The position numbers were made by a program, and so were the translations under genes. A DNA stretch of 41,149 bases from contig CAZBBB010000020.1 in assembly GCA_964490005.1 (NCBI GenBank), positions 1 to 41,149 on the forward strand, given 5' to 3'. The first letter of the stretch is position 1; every line of letters starts with the position of its first letter. Source of the stretch: CAZBBB01 sp964490005 (GTDB lineage: Bacteria; Planctomycetota; B15-G4). The notes beneath the pieces were generated by a model that saw only the letters and a list, made by a program, of their open reading frames with translations, was not told where the DNA came from and did no database searches. Shown here piece after piece: positions 23,914 through 31,338 of the stretch.

Positions 23914-25998
23914 ATGCCGCACGCAGCGAACATCCGCAAGCTCGTGGTGTGCGCCGCGCTGGTCTTGCCGGCGCCCGCCGCCGCGCAGCTCCTCACCGAC
24001 CTGCAGCCGGGGCGCAACTTCGTCGGGGTCGCGAACTTCGGCACGTATCGTTCCGAGAACATCGACGTCGGCGATGCCGATCTCGACGGCGACCTCGACG
24101 TGATCGTCGGCAACGGCGGCGACGGCACGGCGCAGGCCAACAGGATCTACATCAACAACGGCTCCGCATCCTTCACCGACGAGACGGCGCTGCGCTTCCT
24201 CGGCGTGCCCAACGACACCAGCCGCGACATCGAGTTCGTCGACCACGACAACGACGGCGATCTCGACATCATGGTGGCCAACCGCGGCACGACGGCGAAC
24301 GGCGGCGAGGTCAGCCGCTTCTACGTCAACCTCGGCGGCCTGCAGTCCGGCGCCACGGGTTTCTACAACGAGGACACGAACCTGCGCTGGGGCGCGCTCG
24401 TCTCCGTGCCGCTCGGCGACCAGATCTTCGGCGGCAACACGGGGCCGTTCCGCGACAACAGCGGCGACTGCGACTTCGGCGACCTCGACGACGACGGCGA
24501 CCTCGACCTGTTCTTCAGTCGCTACGGCAACGAGATCAACGGTTCGAAGGAGAGCCGCGTGTTTCTCAACGACGGGCACGGGGTGTTCCACGAGCTGTAT
24601 CCGTGGGCCGACCCGGCTGCGGACATCAAGACGCACACGCTCGACATCGATCTCGTCGATTTCGACGGCGACTTCGACCTCGACGTCTTCAACTCGAGCC
24701 GCAACAGCCAGGCGCGCGTGTTCCTCAACAACCTCGGGGATCCGCTTCCCCACGGCACCCTGTTCACCGACATCACGCAGACCGCGCTGTACGCGACGGG
24801 CGCCTTGCAGACCGGTCAGGCCAACTACGAGTGCGAGCCCGGGGACGTCGACGGCGACGGCGACTTCGATGTGTGGTTGCTGAACTACAACTACAACTTC
24901 GACCGGCTGCTGCGCAACGACGGCGCGGTCTCCGGCGGGTTCCAGTTCTCGCAGATGAACTCATGGATCGTGGGTGACCCGAACCAGGACGAGAACGAAC
25001 TCGACTTCGGCGACTACGACGGCGACGGCGATCTCGATGCGTTCGCCGCCAACTTCAGCGGCACGAACTGGATCTACCAGAGCGGCCTGGCGCAGGGGCT
25101 GCATCCGACCGCGCAGGGTCTGTATCAGCGCACGGGCGGCGGCGGCAGTCTCGCCGCGTCCTTCCCCGAGACGCCGACGAGCGGCGGCGGCTCCAGCTCG
25201 CTCGACGGCGAGTGGGCCGATCTCGACGGTGACGGCGACCTCGACATCCTCGTCGCGAACGACAACAACGGCCAGAACTGGATGTACCGCAACGACCTCG
25301 GCGTTCCCGACACGCACGCGCCGACCTTCGCGGCGGTCGAGTCGGGCTTCGCGCCGCTGCCGGGCGATTCCGTCGTCGTGCACGTCGCGCTGCGCGACAA
25401 CGCGCCGTACTACCTGCACATGTTCTACGACGTGCAGCTGCGCTACGCGGTCGATGGACGGCCCGAGCAGTCGGTCGCGATGTTCGCGCAGGGCGGCCAG
25501 CAGTACCGCGGCACGATCCCCGCTCAGGCCGGTCTCGTCGCGTACCACGTGCAGGCGACCGACCTCGCCGGCAACACCGGCATCTCGGCCAGCTTCGACT
25601 ACGTGCAGGGCGCCGGCCTCTCGCCGTGGAGTTCGCTCGGGTACGGCTTGCCGGGAGCGCTCGGCGTGCCGGTGCTCGCCGGCAGCGGCACGCTGATCGC
25701 AGGCAGTCCCGGTTCGCTGAAACTCTCCAACGCGAAGGGCCCGAACGCGCTCGCGATCCTCTTCGTCTCGCTCGGCGGCACGCCCGCGCCCTTCAAGGGC
25801 GGCACGCTGGCCGCGGCGCCGATCGCGCTGCAGCTGACCTTCTCGACGCTCGGCAATCCGGGCAAGGTCGATCTGGCCTGGGCCGCGTGGCCGGCCGGGC
25901 TCTCGGGCGCGAGCCTCGTCTTCCAGTACGCGATCGCCGACCCGGCCGCCGTGCAGGGCGTGGCGCTGAGCAACGCCGTGCAGGGCAGCGTGCCGTGA
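23914..25998 (+). CDS. Secreted seven-loop FG-GAP/VCBS propeller protein, paralog A
   Basis: 694 residues. The signal peptide (MPHAANIRKLVVCAALVLPA, cleavage at AAA-Q) is followed by the family's invariant mature start QLLTDLQPGRNFVG. Seven calcium-loop repeats follow: DADLDGDLD, DHDNDGDLD, DLDDDGDLD, DFDGDFDLD, DVDGDGDFD, DYDGDGDLD and DLDGDGDLD. Each sits in an FG-GAP/VCBS blade, which predicts a seven-bladed, Ca2+-binding beta-propeller. A linker domain (about 470-570, 'HAPTFAAVESGFAPLPGD') resembles an Ig-like fold. The C-terminal about 120 residues ('LGYGLPGALGVPVLAGSG' to 'ALSNAVQGSVP') form a sandwich domain that I associate with secreted planctomycete proteins. The ATG at 23914 has a GGGAGAGG ribosome-binding site. 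Extracellular; ligand unknown. The last 800 bp are identical to paralog B. Confidence 0.9.
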   Translation: MPHAANIRKLVVCAALVLPAPAAAQLLTDLQPGRNFVGVANFGTYRSENIDVGDADLDGDLDVIVGNGGDGTAQANRIYINNGSASFTDETALRFLGVPNDTSRDIEFVDHDNDGDLDIMVANRGTTANGGEVSRFYVNLGGLQSGATGFYNEDTNLRWGALVSVPLGDQIFGGNTGPFRDNSGDCDFGDLDDDGDLDLFFSRYGNEINGSKESRVFLNDGHGVFHELYPWADPAADIKTHTLDIDLVDFDGDFDLDVFNSSRNSQARVFLNNLGDPLPHGTLFTDITQTALYATGALQTGQANYECEPGDVDGDGDFDVWLLNYNYNFDRLLRNDGAVSGGFQFSQMNSWIVGDPNQDENELDFGDYDGDGDLDAFAANFSGTNWIYQSGLAQGLHPTAQGLYQRTGGGGSLAASFPETPTSGGGSSSLDGEWADLDGDGDLDILVANDNNGQNWMYRNDLGVPDTHAPTFAAVESGFAPLPGDSVVVHVALRDNAPYYLHMFYDVQLRYAVDGRPEQSVAMFAQGGQQYRGTIPAQAGLVAYHVQATDLAGNTGISASFDYVQGAGLSPWSSLGYGLPGALGVPVLAGSGTLIAGSPGSLKLSNAKGPNALAILFVSLGGTPAPFKGGTLAAAPIALQLTFSTLGNPGKVDLAWAAWPAGLSGASLVFQYAIADPAAVQGVALSNAVQGSVP
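25197..25996 (+). repeat. 800-bp direct repeat, copy 1 (3' part of paralog A)
   Basis: Identical, as far as I can read, to 27301-28100 in paralog B at an offset of 2104 bp. It runs from the seventh calcium loop to the base before the stop codon's second position. The sequence differs immediately on both sides (stop TGA in A, TAG in B). Confidence 0.85.
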
Positions 25999-26023
25999 CG
26001 CGGGGTCGCAGGAGAACCGTCGC

Positions 26024-28102
26024 ATGACGTCCTTGACCGCGGTCGCAAGCCTCGTCGTCCTCGCCTCGCTCGCGGCGCCCGCCGCCGCGCAGCTCCTCAC
26101 CGACCTGCAGCCGGGGCGCAACTTCGTCGGGGTCGCGAACTTCGGCACCTACAATTCGGAGAACATCGACGTCGGCGATGTCGACCTCGACGGCGATCTC
26201 GACGTCGTCGTGGCCAACGGCGGCGACGGTTCGGCGCAGGCCAACCGCATCTACCTCAACGACGGGATCGGCGTGTTCACCGACGGGACGGCCACGCGCT
26301 TCGCGGGCATTCCTTCCGACAAGAGCACCGACATCGAACTCGCCGACATCGACGACGACGGCGACCTCGACGTTTTCTTCGGCAACCACGGCAACACCTC
26401 GAATGGCGGCGAGCCGAGCCGTTTTGTCGTGAACGTCGGCGGCCTGCAGGGCCAGAGCGTCGGTTGGTTCAGCGAGGAGTCCAACGCGCGCTGGGGGCAG
26501 TTGGCCTCCGTGCCGCTCGACCAGCAGATCCTCGGCGGCAACGTCGGCCCCTTCCGCGAGTTCTCGTGCGACTGCGACTTCGCCGACCTCGACGACGACG
26601 GCGATCTCGACCTGTTCCACAGCAGCTACGGCCCGAACCTGAACGGCACCCGGCCCAGCCGCGTGTTCCTCAACGACGGGCAGGGCGTCTTCCACGAACT
26701 GCATCCCTGGGCCAACCCGACGGCCGACATCCTGCTGCACACCGCGGACGTGGATCTGGTCGACTTCGACGGCGACTTCGACATCGACATCTTCGCGTCC
26801 AGCCGCGACAGCCAGGCGCGCGTCTATCACAACAACCTGAAGGGCGCGCTGGGCGTGACGCTCTGCACCGACATCACCCAGACGGCGCTCATCGACACGG
26901 GCGCGACCCAGGTCGCGATCTGGAACTACGAGGTCGAGCCGGGCGACCTCGACGGCGACGGCGACTTCGACGTCTGGCTCACGAACTACGACCAGAAGTT
27001 CAATCGCGTGCTGCGCAACGACGGGCCGGTCGCAGGCGGCTTCGCGTTCACCGAGAAGCCGTCGTGGCTCGTCGGCGACCTGAACGACCTCGCGAACGAG
27101 ATCGACTTCGGCGACTACGACGGCGACGGCGATCTCGACGTCTTCGTCGCGAACTTCAGCGGCACGAACTGGCTCTTCCAGAACGGGCTGGCGCAGGGAC
27201 TCGACCCCGACACGCAGGGCCTGCTTCATCGCACGGGCGGCGGCGGCAGTCTCGCCGCGGGCTTTCCTGAGACGCCGACGGGCGGCTCGGCGGGGGGCAC
27301 CTCGCTCGACGGCGAGTGGGCCGATCTCGACGGTGACGGCGACCTCGACATCCTCGTCGCGAACGACAACAACGGCCAGAACTGGATGTACCGCAACGAC
27401 CTCGGCGTTCCCGACACGCACGCGCCGACCTTCGCGGCGGTCGAGTCGGGCTTCGCGCCGCTGCCGGGCGATTCCGTCGTCGTGCACGTCGCGCTGCGCG
27501 ACAACGCGCCGTACTACCTGCACATGTTCTACGACGTGCAGCTGCGCTACGCGGTCGATGGACGGCCCGAGCAGTCGGTCGCGATGTTCGCGCAGGGCGG
27601 CCAGCAGTACCGCGGCACGATCCCCGCTCAGGCCGGTCTCGTCGCGTACCACGTGCAGGCGACCGACCTCGCCGGCAACACCGGCATCTCGGCCAGCTTC
27701 GACTACGTGCAGGGCGCCGGCCTCTCGCCGTGGAGTTCGCTCGGGTACGGCTTGCCGGGAGCGCTCGGCGTGCCGGTGCTCGCCGGCAGCGGCACGCTGA
27801 TCGCAGGCAGTCCCGGTTCGCTGAAACTCTCCAACGCGAAGGGCCCGAACGCGCTCGCGATCCTCTTCGTCTCGCTCGGCGGCACGCCCGCGCCCTTCAA
27901 GGGCGGCACGCTGGCCGCGGCGCCGATCGCGCTGCAGCTGACCTTCTCGACGCTCGGCAATCCGGGCAAGGTCGATCTGGCCTGGGCCGCGTGGCCGGCC
28001 GGGCTCTCGGGCGCGAGCCTCGTCTTCCAGTACGCGATCGCCGACCCGGCCGCCGTGCAGGGCGTGGCGCTGAGCAACGCCGTGCAGGGCAGCGTGCCGT
28101 AG
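26024..28102 (+). CDS. Secreted seven-loop FG-GAP/VCBS propeller protein, paralog B
   Basis: 692 residues, 25 bp after paralog A with a GGAG ribosome-binding site, so probably in the same operon. The signal peptide (MTSLTAVASLVVLASLAAPA, cleavage before Q) differs from A, while the mature start QLLTDLQPGRNFVGVANFGT is the same. It has the same seven Ca2+ loops: DVDLDGDLD, DIDDDGDLD, DLDDDGDLD, DFDGDFDID, DLDGDGDFD, DYDGDGDLD and DLDGDGDLD. The central region diverges from A in sequence but not in layout. From the seventh loop to the end it is identical to A. It ends in TAG rather than TGA. Confidence 0.9.
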   Translation: MTSLTAVASLVVLASLAAPAAAQLLTDLQPGRNFVGVANFGTYNSENIDVGDVDLDGDLDVVVANGGDGSAQANRIYLNDGIGVFTDGTATRFAGIPSDKSTDIELADIDDDGDLDVFFGNHGNTSNGGEPSRFVVNVGGLQGQSVGWFSEESNARWGQLASVPLDQQILGGNVGPFREFSCDCDFADLDDDGDLDLFHSSYGPNLNGTRPSRVFLNDGQGVFHELHPWANPTADILLHTADVDLVDFDGDFDIDIFASSRDSQARVYHNNLKGALGVTLCTDITQTALIDTGATQVAIWNYEVEPGDLDGDGDFDVWLTNYDQKFNRVLRNDGPVAGGFAFTEKPSWLVGDLNDLANEIDFGDYDGDGDLDVFVANFSGTNWLFQNGLAQGLDPDTQGLLHRTGGGGSLAAGFPETPTGGSAGGTSLDGEWADLDGDGDLDILVANDNNGQNWMYRNDLGVPDTHAPTFAAVESGFAPLPGDSVVVHVALRDNAPYYLHMFYDVQLRYAVDGRPEQSVAMFAQGGQQYRGTIPAQAGLVAYHVQATDLAGNTGISASFDYVQGAGLSPWSSLGYGLPGALGVPVLAGSGTLIAGSPGSLKLSNAKGPNALAILFVSLGGTPAPFKGGTLAAAPIALQLTFSTLGNPGKVDLAWAAWPAGLSGASLVFQYAIADPAAVQGVALSNAVQGSVP
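27301..28100 (+). repeat. 800-bp direct repeat, copy 2 (3' part of paralog B)
   Basis: Second copy of the tract at 25197-25996. Translations of every frame that I compared are identical between copies, which implies nucleotide identity and recent duplication or gene conversion. Confidence 0.85.
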
Positions 28103-28151
28103 GGAGTGCCGCGCCGCCCCGAGCCGGCGGGCCGTTCGTCCCGGCCGGGTC

Positions 28152-28181
28152 TTGCCGCCGGCGCCGCCGCCTCGCTACGAT
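28152..28181 (+). promoter_or_regulatory. Promoter of tRNA-Asp (TTGCCG-18-TACGAT)
   Basis: TTGCCG at 28152-28157 and TACGAT at 28176-28181 are 18 nt apart, with CCGCCGCTCG after. The expected start near 28188 gives a short leader before the tRNA at 28220. The same TTGCCG-18 spacing recurs at 35426-35455. Confidence 0.55.
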
Positions 28182-28196
28182 CCGCCGCTCGCAGTT

Positions 28197-28213
28197 CGGT
28201 CGAGCTTCGACCG
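28197..28213 (+). other. Short hairpin in the tRNA 5' leader
   Basis: CGGTCGA and TCGACCG form a perfect 7-bp stem around a GCT loop, ending 6 nt before the mature tRNA 5' end. It may assist RNase P processing of the leader, or be incidental. Confidence 0.4.
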
Positions 28214-28219
28214 ATCGGC

Positions 28220-28296
28220 GGGGGTGTAGCTCAGTTGGTTAGAGCGCTAGCCTGTCACGCTAGAGGTCGAGGGTTCGAGCCCCTTCACCCTCGCCA
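28220..28296 (+). tRNA. tRNA-Asp (anticodon GTC)
   Basis: A complete cloverleaf. Acceptor stem GGGGGTG pairs with CACCCTC (one G-U). The D arm is GCTC-AGTTGGTTA-GAGC. The anticodon arm is CTAGC-CTGTCAC-GCTAG with anticodon GTC. The T arm is GAGGG-TTCGAGC-CCCTT. The discriminator is G73, the aspartate identity base, and CCA is encoded (28294-28296). It decodes GAC/GAU, the codons used heavily by the Asp-rich propeller genes on both sides. Confidence 0.97.
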
Positions 28297-28335
28297 TTCA
28301 CGCTGCCGCGCCGCGCGCGCGCAGCCGCGATGGCT

Positions 28336-28932
28336 TCAGCCTTTCACGGGCTCGAGCACGAGGTGCAGCGTCGTCGCGGGCAGCGAGCGCGCCCAGCGGC
28401 GCTCGTAGCGGCGCGCGTTGAAGGCCAGCAGCCAGGCGCCCAGGCGCCCGCGCAGACTCGAGGGAAACTCCAGCCGGCGCTCGACGTAGCGGAAGGCCTG
28501 CCGCGAATAGCTGCGGTCGCGCTCCTCGGTGCCCTCGACGAAGTAGTTGAACGACTCCCAGGTGCAGAAGCGGCGGTGGGTCGGGTCCTTGAAGGCCGAG
28601 TAGCGCGCGAAGTAGGGCACGGCGACGCGCACGCGGCCGCCGGGCCGCGTGATGCGGTGCAGCTCGTCCATGACGCCGCAGATGTCGTCGACGTGCTCGA
28701 GCACGTGGCTGCAGCGGACTTCGTCGAAGGAGTCGTCGGCGATCGGCCAGGGCAGCGTGTCGATGTCGTGCACGATGTCGACGCCCGGCAGCGCGAGGCG
28801 ATCGAGGCCGACCACACCCGCCGGCTTGGACTGCCCGCAACCCAGCTCGAGCACGCGCGGCGCGGCGGGGGCCGCGTCCGGCGCCGGCGGTCGGCCAGCC
28901 TGGCCGGGGGCGCGGTCGAGGGCGGGGTTCAT
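28336..28932 (-). CDS. Class I SAM-dependent methyltransferase
   Basis: 198 residues. It has motif I 'VLELGCGQSKPAGVVGLD', then 'DIVHDIDTLPWPIADDSFD' and 'VRCSHVLEHVDD' with 'MDELHRITRPGGRVRVAVPY', the typical Methyltransf_11-type core. The C-terminal part ('FKDPTHRRFCTWESFNYFVE') is like small methyltransferases found near glycan loci. The start is either ATG 28932 or ATG 28941; 28932 is preferred because TACGAT lies exactly 7 nt before it. Substrate unknown. It lies on the opposite strand between the two propeller runs and is the only gene interrupting them apart from the tRNA. Confidence 0.85.
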   Translation of the reverse strand: MNPALDRAPGQAGRPPAPDAAPAAPRVLELGCGQSKPAGVVGLDRLALPGVDIVHDIDTLPWPIADDSFDEVRCSHVLEHVDDICGVMDELHRITRPGGRVRVAVPYFARYSAFKDPTHRRFCTWESFNYFVEGTEERDRSYSRQAFRYVERRLEFPSSLRGRLGAWLLAFNARRYERRWARSLPATTLHLVLEPVKG

Positions 28933-29043
28933 CGCGGCCATCGTACGCAGCGGACTCCCCGGCGTCCCCGTCGTTCTGCCGCCCTGTCGCGTCGCTCGGC
29001 CGGGGCGGGCGCCCGGCACCCCCCCGATCGGCGCCGGGCGTGG

Positions 29044-29049
29044 TAGTTT
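29044..29049 (+). promoter_or_regulatory. Putative -10 element (TAGTTT) of the second propeller-gene run
   Basis: TAGTTT followed by GGCGCCCGG, resembling the box upstream of paralog A (TAGGCT-GGCGGCCCG). The start near 29056 would leave about 57 nt of leader before the ATG at 29113. Confidence 0.45.
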
Positions 29050-29112
29050 GGCGCCCGGACCAAGGGCGGCGCTGCGGCCCACGCGCGCCGAGACCTCGAG
29101 CGAGGCCAGGGC

Positions 29113-31209
29113 ATGAAGCACGCGTCCGTCATCGCGATGCGGGCGACCGGAGTCGCGCTCGTCGCACTGCTGGCCCCGTTCGCTCCCGCCGCCGCCCAGG
29201 TCCTCACCGACCTGCAGCCGGGGCGCAACTTCGTGGGGGCCGCGAACTTCGGGACCGGGCGCTCGGAGAACATCGACGTCGGAGACGCCGACAACGACGG
29301 CGACCTCGACGTCCTCGTGGCCAACGGCGGCGACGGTCCGGCGCAGCAGAACAGGATCTACATCAATGACGGTGTCGCGAACTTCGTCGACGAGACGGCG
29401 CTGCGATTCGCCGGCGTGACCATCGACACGAGCCGCGACATCGAGTTCGTCGACCATGACAACGACGGCGACCTCGATGTGCACGTGGCCAATCGCGGCA
29501 CGGTCGCCAATGGCGGGGAGGTGAGCCGCTTCTACGTGAACCTGGGCGGCCTGCAGGCCGGCACGGTCGGGTTCTTCAACGAGGACAGCGACGCGCGCTG
29601 GGGCGATCTGCTCTCGGTGCCGCTCGGCGACCAGGTCTTCGGCGGGAATGCCGGTCCGTGGCGCGACTACTCCTGCGACTGCGACTTCGCCGACCTCGAC
29701 GACGACGGCGATCTCGACCTGTTCCACAGCAGCTACGGCCCGAACCAGGACGGCTCGCGCCCGAGCCGCATCTTCCTCAACGACGGCACGGGCGTTTACG
29801 ACGAACTGTTCCCGTGGGCCAACCCAACGGCCGACATCCAGATGCACGGTTCGGATCTCGACCTCGTCGACTTCGACGGCGACTTCGACATCGACATCTT
29901 CAACTCGAGCCGCAGCAGTCAGGCGCGCGTCTTCATGAACACGCTGTACGGTCCGGGCGGGGCGACGCCCTTTCGTGACATCACGCAGTCGGCGCTGATC
30001 GACACGGGCGCCACCAAGACCGGCTTCAACAACTACGAGTGCGAACCCGGCGACGTCGATGGCGACGGCGACTTCGACGTGTGGCTGGTGAACTACGACG
30101 GCAACTTCGACCGTGTGCTGCGCAACGACGGCCCGACCGCGACGGGCTTCAAGTTCACGAAGATCAACGCATGGATCGTCGGCGATCCGAACACCGACGA
30201 GTACGAGGCCGACTTCGGCGACTTCGACGGCGACGGTGACCTCGACGTGTTCATCGCGAACTTCAGCGGCACCAACGCTCTCTATATGTCCGGCTTGGCA
30301 CAAGGAATGAGCCCCGCGACGCAAGGCTTGCATCACCGCACCGGGGGAGGTGCGAGCAGCCTCGCCGCGGCCTTTCCCGAGATGCCCACGACGGGAGGCG
30401 GGAGTACGTCACTCGATGGCGAGTGGGGCGACCTCGACGGTGACGGCGACCTCGACATCCTCGTTGCGAACGACACCAACCAGCAGAACTGGATGTACCG
30501 CAACGATCTCGGCATCCCCGACACGCACGCGCCGACCTTCGCGCCGGTCGAGTCGATCGTCGCGCCGCCCGCCGGCCAGCCGGTCGTGGTGCATGCCGCG
30601 GTGCGCGACGGCGTGCCGTACTACCTGTTCATGTTCTACGACGTCGAGCTGCACTACGCGGTCGACGGCGGCGCGGTGCGGAGCGTCGCGATGTTCGCGC
30701 AGGGCGGCCAGCAGTTCCGCGGCGTGATTCCGGCGCAGAGCGGCGTCGTCGATTACTGGGTGACCGCCACCGATCTCGCAGGCAACACCGGCATCTCGGC
30801 GCCGCAGACCTACGCGCAGGGCGGGGGCGTGCTGCCCTTCACCGATCTCGGTCACGCTCTGGCCGGCGCCCACGGCCCGCCCGTGCTCGCCGGCAGCGGA
30901 GCGCTGCTCACCGGCAGCGCCGGCGCGCTCACGCTCACGAATGCCGCGGGCCCGGGCGCCGTCGCGATCCTGTTCACGTCGCTGTCGAGCACGCCGACGC
31001 CCTTCAAGGGAGGGACGCTGCTGCCCGTGCCGATCGCGCTGCAGCTCACGCTGTCCACGGGCGGCAGCCCGGGTTCCATCCCGCTCGGCTGGTCGTCCTG
31101 GCCGGCCGGCCTGTCGGGCGCGAGCCTCTACTTCCAGTACGCGATCGCCGACGCCCTCGCCGTGCAGGGCGTGGCGCTCAGCAACGCGCTGCGCGCCGAC
31201 GTGCCCTGA
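29113..31209 (+). CDS. Secreted seven-loop FG-GAP/VCBS propeller protein, paralog C
   Basis: 698 residues. The signal peptide (MKHASVIAMRATGVALVALL..., cleavage before Q) leads to the conserved mature start QVLTDLQPGRNFVG. The seven Ca2+ loops are DADNDGDLD, DHDNDGDLD, DLDDDGDLD, DFDGDFDID, DVDGDGDFD, DFDGDGDLD and DLDGDGDLD. The linker domain 'HAPTFAPVESIVAPPAGQPV' is followed by the C-terminal sandwich domain ('LGHALAGAHGPPVLAGSG' to 'ALSNALRADVP'), a different version from that of A and B. It is the first gene of the three-gene run, 17 bp ahead of D. The last 693 bp match paralog E with one base change. Confidence 0.9.
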   Translation: MKHASVIAMRATGVALVALLAPFAPAAAQVLTDLQPGRNFVGAANFGTGRSENIDVGDADNDGDLDVLVANGGDGPAQQNRIYINDGVANFVDETALRFAGVTIDTSRDIEFVDHDNDGDLDVHVANRGTVANGGEVSRFYVNLGGLQAGTVGFFNEDSDARWGDLLSVPLGDQVFGGNAGPWRDYSCDCDFADLDDDGDLDLFHSSYGPNQDGSRPSRIFLNDGTGVYDELFPWANPTADIQMHGSDLDLVDFDGDFDIDIFNSSRSSQARVFMNTLYGPGGATPFRDITQSALIDTGATKTGFNNYECEPGDVDGDGDFDVWLVNYDGNFDRVLRNDGPTATGFKFTKINAWIVGDPNTDEYEADFGDFDGDGDLDVFIANFSGTNALYMSGLAQGMSPATQGLHHRTGGGASSLAAAFPEMPTTGGGSTSLDGEWGDLDGDGDLDILVANDTNQQNWMYRNDLGIPDTHAPTFAPVESIVAPPAGQPVVVHAAVRDGVPYYLFMFYDVELHYAVDGGAVRSVAMFAQGGQQFRGVIPAQSGVVDYWVTATDLAGNTGISAPQTYAQGGGVLPFTDLGHALAGAHGPPVLAGSGALLTGSAGALTLTNAAGPGAVAILFTSLSSTPTPFKGGTLLPVPIALQLTLSTGGSPGSIPLGWSSWPAGLSGASLYFQYAIADALAVQGVALSNALRADVP
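30517..31209 (+). repeat. 693-bp direct repeat shared by paralogs C and E, copy in C
   Basis: Matches 34703-35395 in paralog E (offset 4186) from the linker domain to the stop codon, with a single visible difference near the end (GTG versus CTG: Val versus Leu before the final Pro). Paralog D, lying between them, shares only the last part (from 32892). Confidence 0.8.
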
Positions 31210-31338
31210 GGCTCCGGAGCAAGCTCATGAACTGCATGCACCGAATCGTGATGGCTGCCACCGCGGCGCTCCTCGCGTCGTCGCCGGCGCCCGCCCAGGT
31301 CCTCACCGACCTGCAGCCGGGGCGCAACTTCGTGGGGG
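30796..31338 (+). repeat. 543-bp direct repeat crossing the C-D gene junction, copy 1
   Basis: Identical to 32892-33434 at an offset of 2096 bp. It includes the 3' end of one gene, the 17-bp intergenic spacer with its GGAG, and the signal peptide and mature start of the next gene. This is the footprint expected for tandem duplication or unequal crossing over of a whole gene unit. Confidence 0.85.
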
